The notes below the pieces were generated by a model. The model was given only the letters and a program-made list of their open reading frames with translations. It did no database searches and was not told the DNA's origin. From an uncultured Pelagimonas sp. (GTDB lineage: Bacteria; Pseudomonadota; Alphaproteobacteria; Rhodobacterales; Rhodobacteraceae), in contig CANMIH010000001.1 of assembly GCA_947497905.1 (NCBI GenBank), forward strand, positions 744,001 through 808,000: a DNA stretch of 64,000 nucleotides, in the 5' to 3' direction. Below, piece after piece: positions 1-9,152 of this stretch; within the stretch, counting starts at the first letter, position 1, and every line of letters begins with the position of its first letter. The translations under genes and the position numbers were made by a program.

Positions 1-134
1 AAGGACCGAACTTTGAATTCGCAACAGAAACCCGCGAAGAGCTGTTCTACGACAAAGCCAAGCTTTTGGAGAATGGTGAACGCTGGGAAGCGGAAATTGC
101 CCGCAACCTCGAAATTGACGCTCCTTACCGGTAA
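1..134 (+). CDS. nuoI: NADH-quinone oxidoreductase subunit I, C-terminal end (partial)
   Basis: The window opens inside a reading frame (first full codon at base 3) that ends at a TAA at 132-134. The visible 43 residues include [17 protein letters not shown] and end in DAPYR, which is the typical C-terminal tail of alphaproteobacterial NuoI, the subunit carrying two [4Fe-4S] clusters in the peripheral arm of complex I. The cluster-binding cysteines lie upstream of the window. The identification is supported by nuoJ, K, L, M and N downstream on the same strand. The 5' end is missing only because of the window edge. Confidence 0.9.
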   Translation, partial: GPNFEFATETREELFYDKAKLLENGERWEAEIARNLEIDAPYR

Positions 135-143
135 GACCTGACG

Positions 144-647
144 ATGACATTTCGCCCGCTTCTGACGCTAGCTTTGATCTCTGCCGCCTCTTTGGCGTCC
201 GCGGGGCAGGCACCTGTGTCATCCGGCGATCCGATGGAACGCCGCGCGGCGTTGTTTTCATCGGTCTGTATGGCTGCGGCCCCTGGGTTTGAGCAGTTTG
301 AGACATTGGCCTCCGACGCGGGGCTGAGTGACGGTGTTCAGGGGTGGAGCGGCGGTGAAGACTATCTGGCCGGCTTGATTGAGCACGATGGCTTCTGCAG
401 CTGTTTCATGACGATGAAAGCCTCGGATCAGGTGGCTGCGACGCAGAGTTTGCATGCGCGTCTGATGGCGGATTACGGTACGAGCTACACAGGCCCTGAA
501 AACGGTCTAGCATCGGTTGCTCCATTCGACCGAGACGGTGTAGAGGTCGTGTCGATCATCGAACCGCGCAGCTTTAATGACCAGCCCTGGTTAGCGGCGC
601 GTATCTCGGTGTTTGGTGCCTGTCCTGTGCAGGAGGTAAGCGAATGA
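144..647 (+). CDS. Putative exported protein of unknown function inside the nuo operon
   Basis: This 167-residue protein begins with a Sec-type signal peptide (TFRPLLTLALISAASLASA, cleavage likely near residue 20), so it is probably periplasmic or lipid-free exported. Four cysteines are visible in the mature part (near residues 42, 87, 89 and 162), including a CSC motif, which could allow disulfides or metal binding. I do not recognise a named family. It starts ten bases after nuoI and its stop overlaps the start of the next gene in an ATGA (644-647), so it is translationally coupled into the nuo operon. A role in complex I assembly or in the envelope is only an inference from position. Confidence 0.7.
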   Translation: MTFRPLLTLALISAASLASAGQAPVSSGDPMERRAALFSSVCMAAAPGFEQFETLASDAGLSDGVQGWSGGEDYLAGLIEHDGFCSCFMTMKASDQVAATQSLHARLMADYGTSYTGPENGLASVAPFDRDGVEVVSIIEPRSFNDQPWLAARISVFGACPVQEVSE

Positions 648-1051
648 CCGATCCCAAATCACCTTTTGAGCTGATGATGGCGCAGGCGCAGGAAATGGCG
701 AAGGCCTTTAACCCGGCCATGACAAGCTTTGATCCCAAAGGCTTTGAAACGCTGTGGCCCACCATGCCCAAGGACGCCATGGAGATGTGGTTTGGCAAAG
801 GCATGTCAAAGAATGGTCTGGATGCAAAAACGCGTCTGTTGATCACGCTTGCTGGTCTGACCATGCAGGGCGCGCAGGCCGAGACCCCGTTTAGAATGAC
901 CGTGCGCCACGCCCTCGAAGCGGGTGCCACACAAGATGAGATCGCCGAAACCATCGCGCAGATGTCGATGTTTGCCGGTATTCCCGCCATGACCCGAGCC
1001 ATGGATCTGGCCCGTGAGATCATGGACGAACGAAAGGATGATGAGACATGA
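644..1051 (+). CDS. Carboxymuconolactone decarboxylase-like (CMD family) protein
   Basis: The 135-residue product has the helical CMD core: [18 protein letters not shown] followed by [19 protein letters not shown] and [11 protein letters not shown]. This matches the PcaC-type half of the family (TRELLTLA, GVTREEIxExxxQ, YAGxPA). The CxxC redox motif of the AhpD subfamily is absent; there are no cysteines at all, so peroxidase-reductase activity of the AhpD type is unlikely. No aromatic-degradation genes surround it. It overlaps the upstream exported-protein gene and the downstream nuoJ by ATGA junctions on both sides, so it is embedded in the nuo operon. Its substrate cannot be predicted. Confidence 0.8.
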   Translation: MTDPKSPFELMMAQAQEMAKAFNPAMTSFDPKGFETLWPTMPKDAMEMWFGKGMSKNGLDAKTRLLITLAGLTMQGAQAETPFRMTVRHALEAGATQDEIAETIAQMSMFAGIPAMTRAMDLAREIMDERKDDET

Positions 1052-1650
1052 CTGTCTTTGCTTTCTACCTCTTTGCAATCGGTGTGATTGCCGGCGGGTT
1101 GTTCACCGTCATCAGCCGGAACCCGGTGCATTCGGTGTTGTGGCTGATCCTGGCGTTCATTTCGTCCTCGGGACTGTTTGTCCTTCTGGGCGCTGAATTT
1201 GTCGCCATGCTGCTGATCATCGTTTACGTCGGGGCGGTTGCCGTTCTCTTCCTGTTTGTTGTGATGATGCTGGACGTGGACTTTGCCGAGCTCAAAGCGG
1301 GCATGGCCCAGCATATGCCGCTGGCGCTGCTGATTGGGCTGGTGCTGTTGATGCAGCTGGCCTTTGCCTTTGGCGCGTGGGACGCAAGCCATATGGCGAG
1401 CGACCAACTGGTCAACCCGATCCCCGGGGATATTCAGAACACCGCCGCGTTGGGCCTGATCCTTTATGATCAGTACTTCTTGTTGTTCCAACTCGCGGGT
1501 CTGATCCTGCTGGTGGCGATGATTGGTGCGATTGTTCTGACCCTGCGCCACCGCCAGGACATCAAACGTCAGGATATTCTGGCGCAGATGTACCGCGACC
1601 CGGCCGAGGCGATGGAGTTGAAAGACATCAAGCCGGGGCAGGGGCTGTAA
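1048..1650 (+). CDS. nuoJ: NADH-quinone oxidoreductase subunit J
   Basis: This 200-residue membrane subunit corresponds to mitochondrial ND6. It shows five hydrophobic segments and the conserved stretch [27 protein letters not shown], which forms the TM3 pi-bulge helix of the complex I E-channel. The protein sits in the inner membrane between the quinone site and the antiporter-like subunits and transmits the conformational and charge change during proton pumping. Its ATG overlaps the preceding CMD-family gene by four bases. Length and order (J before K, L, M, N) fit the family. Confidence 0.96.
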   Translation: MTVFAFYLFAIGVIAGGLFTVISRNPVHSVLWLILAFISSSGLFVLLGAEFVAMLLIIVYVGAVAVLFLFVVMMLDVDFAELKAGMAQHMPLALLIGLVLLMQLAFAFGAWDASHMASDQLVNPIPGDIQNTAALGLILYDQYFLLFQLAGLILLVAMIGAIVLTLRHRQDIKRQDILAQMYRDPAEAMELKDIKPGQGL

Positions 1651-1731
1651 GCCTGTGCCGCTGGTGCGAACCATACATACAGAGTGCCTGGCCCTGATCG
1701 GGGCCCTGCACTGACTTTGGGAGAGTATTGA

Positions 1732-1914
1732 GTGACCGGGTTGCTGGATGTTCTTTTGTCTCCCTGGGGGATCGCAGCCTATGTGCTGTTTTGGATCTTC
1801 AAGCTGATGTGCGGGGCCTGGGTGCTGCGCAAATTGGTCGGACTGTTGCCGGAAGGCGCACAGGGCTGGATTGCGGCCCGATTTGGATTTTTGGGTTTGG
1901 AGAATGACCGTTAG
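1732..1914 (+). CDS. Small predicted membrane protein between nuoJ and nuoK
   Basis: A 60-codon frame opens at a GTG (1732) preceded by GGGAGAG at 1719-1725, a good ribosome binding site. The N-terminal half is hydrophobic (LLDVLLSPWGIAAYVLFWIFKLMCGAWVL), giving one or two membrane-spanning helices, followed by a short amphipathic tail. It occupies the nuoJ-nuoK gap in the same direction. I do not recognise a family. It may be an accessory or assembly factor of complex I, but that is inference from position only; it could also be unrelated and simply carried in the operon. Confidence 0.55.
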   Translation: MTGLLDVLLSPWGIAAYVLFWIFKLMCGAWVLRKLVGLLPEGAQGWIAARFGFLGLENDR

Positions 1915-2043
1915 GTCCTCTGGCCCACCGCGTTCCGCCTAGGCCGAGCGCAACAGATAGAGCCGCGCCTGCGCCCATGTCGCATGCAAGGCATTTGGTA
2001 CTAACCCAACGTGGGGCGTAGCCCCGCAAATAGGACGAGGGAC

Positions 2044-2358
2044 ATGATCGGACTGGAACATTACCTGACGGTGGCGGCAGTGCTGTTCGTCATCGGGATC
2101 TTCGGGCTCTTCCTCAACCGTAAGAACGTCATCATCCTTTTGATGTCGATTGAACTTATGTTGCTTGCGGTCAATATCAACCTTGTCGCGTTTTCGTCTG
2201 GTGTCGTAGGGCACGGCGATTTGACGGGCCAGGTCTTTACACTCTTCGTTCTGACGGTCGCCGCAGCGGAAGCAGCCATTGGTCTTGCGATCCTCGTCTG
2301 CTTCTTCCGCAACCGCGGCACAATCGCCGTGGAAGACGTCAACGTGATGAAAGGCTGA
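2044..2358 (+). CDS. nuoK: NADH-quinone oxidoreductase subunit K
   Basis: The 104-residue product starts [18 protein letters not shown] and contains the hallmark glutamates in [16 protein letters not shown] and in [13 protein letters not shown], which lie mid-membrane in the proton-conducting E-channel; it is the homologue of ND4L. Three transmembrane helices are visible. An in-frame GTG upstream at 2011 exists, but the ATG at 2044 is chosen because it gives the standard N-terminus and follows AGGACGAGGG. NuoL starts three bases after the stop. Confidence 0.96.
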   Translation: MIGLEHYLTVAAVLFVIGIFGLFLNRKNVIILLMSIELMLLAVNINLVAFSSGVVGHGDLTGQVFTLFVLTVAAAEAAIGLAILVCFFRNRGTIAVEDVNVMKG

Positions 2359-2361
2359 CGC

Positions 2362-4518
2362 ATGGAAAGCATCATCCTCTTTGCTCCCCTCGTGGGCAGT
2401 CTGATTGCGGGCTTTGGCTGGCGCTATGTGTCGATCCGCGGCGCACAGTGGATCACCACAGGCCTGCTGTTCCTCGCCTGTTTCCTGAGCTGGGCGGTCT
2501 TCCTTACTCACGGTCCTGAAACACAGCACATTCAGATCATGCGCTGGATCGAGAGCGGAAGCCTCTCGACCGACTGGTCGATCCGTCTGGACCGTCTGAC
2601 CTCGATCATGTTGATTGTTGTCACCACAGTGTCCTCGCTGGTACACCTCTATTCGTTTGGCTACATGGCGCATGACGAGAACTTCAAAGAGGGTGAAGAG
2701 AGCTATCGCGCTCGGTTCTTCGCCTATCTGTCGTTCTTTACCTTTGCCATGTTGATGCTGGTGACATCCGACAACCTTGTTCAGATGTTCTTTGGTTGGG
2801 AAGGTGTGGGCGTTGCCTCTTATCTTCTGATTGGCTTCTACTATCGTAAACCTTCGGCCAACGCCGCAGCCATGAAGGCCTTTGTGGTCAACCGCGTGGG
2901 TGACTTTGGCTTTGCGCTGGGTATCTTTGCCCTGTTCATGCTGACCGACAGCATCAAGTTCGACGACATCTTTGCCGCCGTGCCACAGATCGCCGAAACG
3001 CAGCTGCACTTCCTCTGGGGCACCTGGAACGCCGCCGAAGTGGCCGCGATTCTGCTCTTCGTTGGTGCCATGGGTAAATCGGCGCAGCTGATCCTGCACA
3101 CCTGGTTGCCCGATGCGATGGAAGGCCCGACCCCTGTGTCGGCTCTGATCCACGCCGCAACCATGGTAACCGCCGGTGTTTTCCTCGTCTGCCGCATGTC
3201 GCCGCTGATGGAGTTTGCTCCAAGCGCCACGGCGTTCATCACCATCCTTGGTGCAACAACAGCGTTCTTCGCCGCGACTGTTGGTCTGGTGCAGAACGAC
3301 ATCAAACGTGTAATCGCCTATTCGACCTGTTCACAGCTGGGCTACATGTTTGTTGCCGCAGGTGTGGGTGTCTATTCGGTTGCGATGTTCCACCTGTTCA
3401 CACACGCCTTCTTTAAGGCGATGCTGTTCTTGGGCGCGGGCTCGGTGATCCACGGCATGCACCATGAACAGGACATGCGGAACTATGGTGGGCTGCGCAA
3501 AAAGCTCCCCGTGACCTTCTGGGCGATGATGCTGGGTACACTGGCCATCACAGGTGTTGGTATTCCGCTGACCACCATCGGCTTTGCGGGTTTCCTGTCG
3601 AAAGACGCGGTGATCGAAGCGGCCTTTGCAGGCACCAATGGCGGCTATGCCTTTTGGATGCTGGTGATCGCGGCTCTGTTCACAAGCTTTTATAGCTGGC
3701 GCCTGATGTTCCTGACCTTCTACGGCAAGCCTCGTGGCGATCATCATACACATGAACACGCGCATGAAAGCCCGATGGTCATGTTGATCCCGCTGGGGGT
3801 TCTGGCTCTGGGTGCTGTGTTCTCAGGTATGCTTTGGTACGGGTCGTTCTTCGGCAAAACCGACAAAGTGGCCGAGTTCTTTGGCGTCCCCTATCACAAT
3901 GCGGCGGAAGCTCATGCTGATGCGGGTCATGGCGATGACAGCCATGGGGCGGCAAAAGACGATCACGCCGATGATGGGCATGGTGAAGCCAAAGCAGACG
4001 ACGGCCACGGCAAAGCCAAAGATGATCACGGTGGCAAGCCGCATTACGTTCTGGCCGGTCATCCGGGTGAGGGCGCGATCTTTGCCGGTCCGGACAACGA
4101 CATCCTGAACGAAGCGCACTATGTCCCCAAATGGGTCAAGCTGAGCCCCTTCGTGGCCATGCTGATCGGTTTCGGAACGGCGTTCTGGTTCTATATCGTC
4201 AACCCGTCGATCCCTGCCAAACTGGCTGAAAGCCAGCGACCGCTGTACAACTTCCTGCTCAACAAATGGTACTTCGACGAAATCTACGATTTCCTCTTTG
4301 TCCAGCCTTCCAAAGCTGTTGGACGGTTCCTGTGGAAGTTCGGTGATGAGGCGGTGATCAAAGGTGGCTTGAACGGTCTTGCCATCGGCATCGTCCCCTT
4401 CTTCACCCGGCTCGCGGGCAAAGCTCAGAGCGGTTACATCTTTACCTACGCCTTCGCCATGGTGATCGGCATCGTTGTCTTCATCACCTGGATGACGCTC
4501 AGCGGAGGAGCGCACTAA
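2362..4518 (+). CDS. nuoL: NADH-quinone oxidoreductase subunit L
   Basis: This 718-residue protein is the distal antiporter-like subunit (ND5), with the proton-antiporter family core ([64 protein letters not shown]) and a C-terminal membrane segment after a lateral helix region. It is about 100 residues longer than the E. coli protein. Part of the excess is a His/Asp-rich, repetitive insert at about residues 512-561 (bases 3895-4044) made of [13 protein letters not shown]-like units; a shorter His cluster ([10 protein letters not shown]) lies near residue 457. It overlaps nuoM by one base (TAATG). Confidence 0.97.
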   Translation: MESIILFAPLVGSLIAGFGWRYVSIRGAQWITTGLLFLACFLSWAVFLTHGPETQHIQIMRWIESGSLSTDWSIRLDRLTSIMLIVVTTVSSLVHLYSFGYMAHDENFKEGEESYRARFFAYLSFFTFAMLMLVTSDNLVQMFFGWEGVGVASYLLIGFYYRKPSANAAAMKAFVVNRVGDFGFALGIFALFMLTDSIKFDDIFAAVPQIAETQLHFLWGTWNAAEVAAILLFVGAMGKSAQLILHTWLPDAMEGPTPVSALIHAATMVTAGVFLVCRMSPLMEFAPSATAFITILGATTAFFAATVGLVQNDIKRVIAYSTCSQLGYMFVAAGVGVYSVAMFHLFTHAFFKAMLFLGAGSVIHGMHHEQDMRNYGGLRKKLPVTFWAMMLGTLAITGVGIPLTTIGFAGFLSKDAVIEAAFAGTNGGYAFWMLVIAALFTSFYSWRLMFLTFYGKPRGDHHTHEHAHESPMVMLIPLGVLALGAVFSGMLWYGSFFGKTDKVAEFFGVPYHNAAEAHADAGHGDDSHGAAKDDHADDGHGEAKADDGHGKAKDDHGGKPHYVLAGHPGEGAIFAGPDNDILNEAHYVPKWVKLSPFVAMLIGFGTAFWFYIVNPSIPAKLAESQRPLYNFLLNKWYFDEIYDFLFVQPSKAVGRFLWKFGDEAVIKGGLNGLAIGIVPFFTRLAGKAQSGYIFTYAFAMVIGIVVFITWMTLSGGAH

Positions 4519-6080
4519 TGGATAACCTTCTTTCCATTGTCACCTTTCTGCCTGCGCTGGCAGCCATCATTATGGCGGTCTTCCTGCGCGGCTCTGATGA
4601 CGCGGCACAGCGCAATGCCAAATGGCTGGCGTTGATCGCCACGTCCGCGACCTTCCTGATCTCGCTGTTCATTCTGGGGCAGTTTGATGCCTCGAACACC
4701 GAGTTCCAGATGGTGGAAGAGCGCGACTGGTTGATGGGTCTGCAGTACAAGCTGGGCGTTGATGGGATCAGCGTACTTTTTGTGATGCTGACCACATTCA
4801 TGATGCCGCTTGTGATTGCCGCAAGCTGGGACGTGAAGCACCGTGTCACCGAATACATGATTGCTTTCCTCGTGTTGGAAACACTCATGTTGGGTGTGTT
4901 CATGGCGCTGGATCTGGTGCTGTTTTACCTGTTCTTCGAAGCAGGCCTCATCCCGATGTTCCTGATCATCGGTATCTGGGGTGGCAAAGACCGCATCTAC
5001 GCCTCGTTCAAATTCTTCCTCTACACCTTCTTTGGCTCGGTGCTGATGCTGGTGGCGATGGTTGCCATGTTCTACGACGCGCAGACCACGGATATCGTCA
5101 GCCTGCTGTCGCATAACTTTGCCTCCGATGATTTCGAGATCCTCGGCATTCACGTCGTGGGCGGTTTGCAGACCATGCTGTTCCTGGCCTTCTTTGCGTC
5201 CTTCGCAGTGAAGATGCCGATGTGGCCGGTGCACACCTGGTTGCCTGAGGCGCACGTTCAGGCACCGACTGCTGGGTCGGTTGTTCTGGCGGCGATCCTG
5301 TTGAAGATGGGCGGCTACGGCTTCCTGCGCTTCTCACTGCCGATGTTCCCTGTGGGCTCGGATGTGATGGCAAACTTTGTGTTCACCCTGTCGGTGGTTG
5401 CGATCATCTACACCTCGCTGGTGGCTCTGGTGCAGGACGATATGAAAAAGCTGATTGCTTATTCGTCGGTTGCGCACATGGGCTATGTCACCATGGGCAT
5501 CTTTGCGGCAAACCAGCAGGGTGTGGACGGGGCGATCTTTCAGATGATCAGCCACGGCTTTATCTCGGGCGCTCTGTTCCTTTGCGTGGGCGTGATCTAC
5601 GACCGTATGCATACCCGTGAGATCGACGCTTATGGCGGGTTGGTCAACCGGATGCCGGCCTATGCGCTGATCTTCATGCTCTTCACCATGGCCAACGTCG
5701 GCCTGCCGGGCACCTCAGGCTTTATCGGGGAATTCCTCGTGCTGATGGGTATCTTCCAGGTCAACACCTGGGTGGCGGCTGGTGCGGCCACGGGTGTGAT
5801 CCTGTCGGCAGCCTATGGTCTGTGGCTCTATCGCCGCGTGGTGATGGGCGATCTGATCAAGGAAAGCCTGAAAACCATCAAAGATATGTCCACCCGGGAA
5901 AAGGTGATCTTCGCGCCGCTGATCGCGATGACCATCTGGATGGGGGTCTATCCTGCGCCAATCCTCGACCGCATTGGTCCGAGTGTTGAGGCGCTGCTGG
6001 ACAACTACGACACGGCCATCGCCGATGCAGGACGCCTTGAGGCCCCTGCGACCGATGTCGCCGAAGCGAAATCTCATTAA
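4518..6080 (+). CDS. nuoM: NADH-quinone oxidoreductase subunit M
   Basis: The 520-residue product is the ND4-type antiporter subunit of complex I. Diagnostic motifs are the conserved glutamate in [22 protein letters not shown], the lysine-bearing [33 protein letters not shown] and the [13 protein letters not shown] broken-helix segment. About fourteen transmembrane helices are expected in the inner membrane. Start ATG shares its first base with the nuoL stop (4516-4518), indicating coupling. Length and gene order are standard. Confidence 0.97.
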   Translation: MDNLLSIVTFLPALAAIIMAVFLRGSDDAAQRNAKWLALIATSATFLISLFILGQFDASNTEFQMVEERDWLMGLQYKLGVDGISVLFVMLTTFMMPLVIAASWDVKHRVTEYMIAFLVLETLMLGVFMALDLVLFYLFFEAGLIPMFLIIGIWGGKDRIYASFKFFLYTFFGSVLMLVAMVAMFYDAQTTDIVSLLSHNFASDDFEILGIHVVGGLQTMLFLAFFASFAVKMPMWPVHTWLPEAHVQAPTAGSVVLAAILLKMGGYGFLRFSLPMFPVGSDVMANFVFTLSVVAIIYTSLVALVQDDMKKLIAYSSVAHMGYVTMGIFAANQQGVDGAIFQMISHGFISGALFLCVGVIYDRMHTREIDAYGGLVNRMPAYALIFMLFTMANVGLPGTSGFIGEFLVLMGIFQVNTWVAAGAATGVILSAAYGLWLYRRVVMGDLIKESLKTIKDMSTREKVIFAPLIAMTIWMGVYPAPILDRIGPSVEALLDNYDTAIADAGRLEAPATDVAEAKSH

Positions 6081-6092
6081 GGGGGCGGGGGT

Positions 6093-7535
6093 ATGATCTC
6101 GGCTGATCTCAATCTCATCCTGCCGGAAATTTTGCTGTCCGTGTATGCCATGGGCGCGCTGGTGGGTGCGGTCTACACCGGCAAAGACAATCTGGCAGGC
6201 ACGCTTGTCTGGACCACCTCGGCGGTGTTTGTGGCGCTGGCGGTCTGGATCGCCTCAAGCGGAACTGGCGCGCAGTCCGGCTTTGGTGGCCTGTTGGTCA
6301 ATGACGGCTTTGCCCGCTTTGCCAAAGTTGTGATCCTAGGCTCGGCGGCGGCGGTTCTGCTGATGAGCGAAGGCTATATGCAACGCCGTGGGTTGCTGCG
6401 CTTTGAATTTCCGCTGCTGATTGCCCTCTCGGCTGTTGGCATGATGATCATGGTGTCTGCGACCAACCTGATGACCCTGTATATGGGGCTCGAGCTGCAG
6501 TCGTTGGCTCTGTACGTGGTGGCGTCGTTGCGCCGGGACAGTGCGAAATCGACCGAAGCGGGCATGAAGTACTTTGTGCTGGGCGCGCTAAGCTCGGGCC
6601 TGCTGCTCTACGGGGCGTCGCTGATCTACGGCTATACCGGCACCACAGCCTTTGACGGCATCATAGCTGCGGCCAAGCACGGTGAAGTGGGTCTCGGCCT
6701 GCTGCTGGGTCTGGTTCTGTTGATCTCTGGTCTGGCGTTCAAGGTTTCGGCTGTGCCGTTCCATATGTGGACTCCGGATGTCTACGAGGGCTCACCAACC
6801 CCGGTCACTGCGTTCTTCGCAACCGCGCCCAAGGTGGCGGCGATGGCTATGTTTGCCCGGGTGATGTTTGACGCCTTTGGTCAGGCAGTTTCGGACTGGA
6901 GCCAGGTTGTTGCGCTGCTGTCGCTGCTGTCGATGTTCCTTGGTGCCATCGCAGCCATTGGTCAGCGCGATATCAAACGCCTGATGGCCTATTCGTCGAT
7001 TGCTCACATGGGATATGCCCTGATGGGGCTGGCCTCGGGCACCGAGCTTGGCGTGCAGGCGATGCTGATCTATATGGCGATCTATGTCACTATGAATGTC
7101 GGCACCTTTGCCTTCATCCTGTCGATGGAGCGTGACGGACAGCCGGTCACCGATATCGACAGCCTTGGCATGTACTCGACCCGCGAACCGGCCAAAGCAC
7201 TTGCGATGCTCGTGCTGTTGTTCTCGCTGGCTGGTGTACCTCCGCTGGTGGGTTTCTTCGGCAAGTTCTATGTGCTGCGCGCGGCCTATGAAGGTGGTTT
7301 GGCTTGGCTGGCTGTTGCCGGTGTGATCGCCTCGGTGATTGGTGCCTTCTACTATCTGCGCATCGTTTTCTTCATGTACTTCGGTGAAGAAAAGGACGAG
7401 GTGCTGGACAAAGGCAAATCGCCTGTTCTGACCGGGTTCCTGCTTGTCTCGGCCTTCTTGATGGTTGCGGGTGTGGTAAATCTGTTCGGTATCGAAGCGC
7501 CCGCAGCGGCCGCTGCAGCATCGCTCTTGCAGTGA
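6093..7535 (+). CDS. nuoN: NADH-quinone oxidoreductase subunit N
   Basis: This 480-residue ND2-type antiporter subunit carries [17 protein letters not shown] with its key glutamate, [34 protein letters not shown] with the key lysine, and [16 protein letters not shown]. It completes the proton-pumping module with NuoL and NuoM in the inner membrane. It is the last nuo gene; an intrinsic terminator follows 25 bases after the stop. The C-terminus is alanine-rich ([12 protein letters not shown]), which is unremarkable for the group. Confidence 0.97.
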   Translation: MISADLNLILPEILLSVYAMGALVGAVYTGKDNLAGTLVWTTSAVFVALAVWIASSGTGAQSGFGGLLVNDGFARFAKVVILGSAAAVLLMSEGYMQRRGLLRFEFPLLIALSAVGMMIMVSATNLMTLYMGLELQSLALYVVASLRRDSAKSTEAGMKYFVLGALSSGLLLYGASLIYGYTGTTAFDGIIAAAKHGEVGLGLLLGLVLLISGLAFKVSAVPFHMWTPDVYEGSPTPVTAFFATAPKVAAMAMFARVMFDAFGQAVSDWSQVVALLSLLSMFLGAIAAIGQRDIKRLMAYSSIAHMGYALMGLASGTELGVQAMLIYMAIYVTMNVGTFAFILSMERDGQPVTDIDSLGMYSTREPAKALAMLVLLFSLAGVPPLVGFFGKFYVLRAAYEGGLAWLAVAGVIASVIGAFYYLRIVFFMYFGEEKDEVLDKGKSPVLTGFLLVSAFLMVAGVVNLFGIEAPAAAAAASLLQ

Positions 7536-7560
7536 CCCCTGTACATCTGATGTAACCCGG

Positions 7561-7592
7561 ACGGCGCGCCATTGGTGCGCCGTCTTTGTTTT
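7561..7592 (+). terminator. Intrinsic terminator of the nuo operon
   Basis: ACGGCGCGCC (7561-7570) pairs with GGTGCGCCGT (7574-7583) with one G-T wobble and a three-base ATT loop, followed by CTTTGTTTT. The stem lies between nuoN and birA, and its 3' arm lies upstream of the birA ribosome binding site. Confidence 0.8.
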
Positions 7593-7616
7593 ACCTCCAA
7601 CACCAAGGAGTGGCCC

Positions 7617-8357
7617 ATGGCTTGGCCCCAAGGATACGGCCGCCGCGTGTTGGCCGAGGTTGACAGCACCAACGCTGAAGCGGCGCGGATCGTTTCAGGC
7701 CTTTCAGGGCCGGAATGGATCTTGGGCCTGCGCCAAACCGCAGGACGGGGTCGGCGCGGTCGGGCGTGGACTGATCCGTTGGGGAATTTTGCCGCCACGT
7801 TGGTGATGCGCCCAACCGAGACACCCGATCTGGTTGCTCTGCGCAGTTTTGTAGCGTCACTGGCGCTGCACGAGGCGTTGGCCAAGCTGATGCACACCGA
7901 TATTGGTCTGGCGCTGAAGTGGCCGAATGATGTGCTTTTGAATGGCGGGAAGGTGTCCGGAATTCTGCTGGAAAGCATCGGAGGGCCCGGGGGGCATCTT
8001 GCCATTGGGATTGGTGTCAACCTGATCTCGGCGCCCGAGGCCGCAGAGGTTGAGGCAGGTGCCTTTGCTCCGGTGTCAGTGTTGCAGGAATGTGGTCAGC
8101 GCATTGCACCTGAAACTCTACTGGATACCCTGGCTGAGGCCTACGCCAAGTGGGAAAACAGCTTTGTCACCTATGGCTTTGCTGCGATCCGCCAGCCGTG
8201 GTTGGACCGCGCCGCCCGCATCGGCGACGAGATTGTAGCCCGCACCGTAACGTCGGAAACCCGGGGGACCTTTGAGACGGTGGACGACAGCGGCAATCTG
8301 GTTTTAAAGACGCCCAAAGGCCGCGTGGCGATCACGGCGGCAGATGTATTCTTCTAA
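7617..8357 (+). CDS. birA: Biotin--[acetyl-CoA-carboxylase] ligase, monofunctional
   Basis: The 246-residue enzyme activates biotin with ATP and attaches it to the carrier lysine of biotin carboxyl carrier domains. Visible motifs are the biotinoyl-AMP loop QTAGRGRRGRAW, KWPNDVLLNGGKVSGILLE and GIGVNL. The N-terminal DNA-binding domain of E. coli BirA is absent, so it should not act as a repressor. A longer in-frame start at 7572 would lie within the nuo terminator hairpin; ATG 7617 is preferred because AAGGAG (7604-7609) lies at correct spacing and the product then begins at the family N-terminus. It is followed closely by coaX. Confidence 0.93.
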   Translation: MAWPQGYGRRVLAEVDSTNAEAARIVSGLSGPEWILGLRQTAGRGRRGRAWTDPLGNFAATLVMRPTETPDLVALRSFVASLALHEALAKLMHTDIGLALKWPNDVLLNGGKVSGILLESIGGPGGHLAIGIGVNLISAPEAAEVEAGAFAPVSVLQECGQRIAPETLLDTLAEAYAKWENSFVTYGFAAIRQPWLDRAARIGDEIVARTVTSETRGTFETVDDSGNLVLKTPKGRVAITAADVFF

Positions 8358-8369
8358 GGGGGCCGTGGA

Positions 8370-9152
8370 ATGCTTCTGACCATTGACTGCGGAAACACCA
8401 ACACCGTCTTCTCAATCTGGGACGGAACCGAATTTCTGTGCACCCTGCGCACCTCGACCCACCATTCACGCACGGCGGATGCTTATTTCACCTGGTACTC
8501 GACGCTGGTGAAGCATTATGGGCTGGATCTGGACATCACCGATGTGATTATCAGCTCGACTGTGCCACGTGTGGTGTTCAACCTTCGGGTTTTTGCTGAT
8601 CGGTTCTTTGGCTGCCGTCCACTGGTTGTGGGTCGTCCTGAGTGCCTGCTGCCCCATGCACCGCGCGTCGATCAGGGCACGCAAGTTGGCCCGGACCGTC
8701 TGGTCAATGCAGCCGGTGCGTATGACCGGCATGGCGGCAACTTGATCGTGGTCGATTTCGGCACTGCCACCACCTTTGATGTGGTGGATCACGATGGGGC
8801 CTATGTCGGTGGAGTGATTGCGCCGGGGGTGAACCTGAGCCTTGAAGCCCTGCATATGGCCGCCGCTGCACTGCCCCATGTCGACATTGCCAAACCACAA
8901 AAGGTGGTCGGCACTAATACCGTTGAGTGTATTCAGTCCGGGGTCTTTTGGGGCTATACAGGACTGGTGCGGGAAATCTGTGATCGCATCAAAGGCGAAC
9001 GCGATTGCAACATGAAGGTGATTGCCACAGGGGGGCTTGCCCCATTGTTCCAGCAACACAGCGACCTATTTGATACTTTCGAAGACGATCTGACCATGCA
9101 TGGGCTGACCGTCATCCACGACTATAACAAAACCAAAGGTGGAACCGCATGA
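8370..9152 (+). CDS. coaX: Type III pantothenate kinase
   Basis: This 260-residue ASKHA-fold kinase phosphorylates pantothenate with ATP in the first step of coenzyme A synthesis in the cytoplasm. The phosphate-binding N-terminus LLTIDCGNTNTVFSIWDG, the catalytic VVDFGTATTFDVVD and GGVIAPGVNLSLEAL are all present. Type III enzymes need a monovalent cation and are not feedback-inhibited by CoA. The gene lies twelve bases after birA and overlaps rnj by ATGA (9149-9152), an arrangement that pairs biotin ligation, CoA synthesis and RNA decay genes in one transcript. Confidence 0.95.
   Translation: MLLTIDCGNTNTVFSIWDGTEFLCTLRTSTHHSRTADAYFTWYSTLVKHYGLDLDITDVIISSTVPRVVFNLRVFADRFFGCRPLVVGRPECLLPHAPRVDQGTQVGPDRLVNAAGAYDRHGGNLIVVDFGTATTFDVVDHDGAYVGGVIAPGVNLSLEALHMAAAALPHVDIAKPQKVVGTNTVECIQSGVFWGYTGLVREICDRIKGERDCNMKVIATGGLAPLFQQHSDLFDTFEDDLTMHGLTVIHDYNKTKGGTA

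Noticed and set aside
644-1051. AhpD-type alkylhydroperoxidase
   Set aside because: The diagnostic CxxC motif is absent and the protein has no cysteine; only the general CMD-family call is supported.
1939-4515. Long minus-strand frames opposite nuoK and nuoL
   Set aside because: Low-complexity His/Gln/Arg-rich translations typical of antisense shadows in GC-rich DNA; the plus strand has unmistakable complex I subunits.
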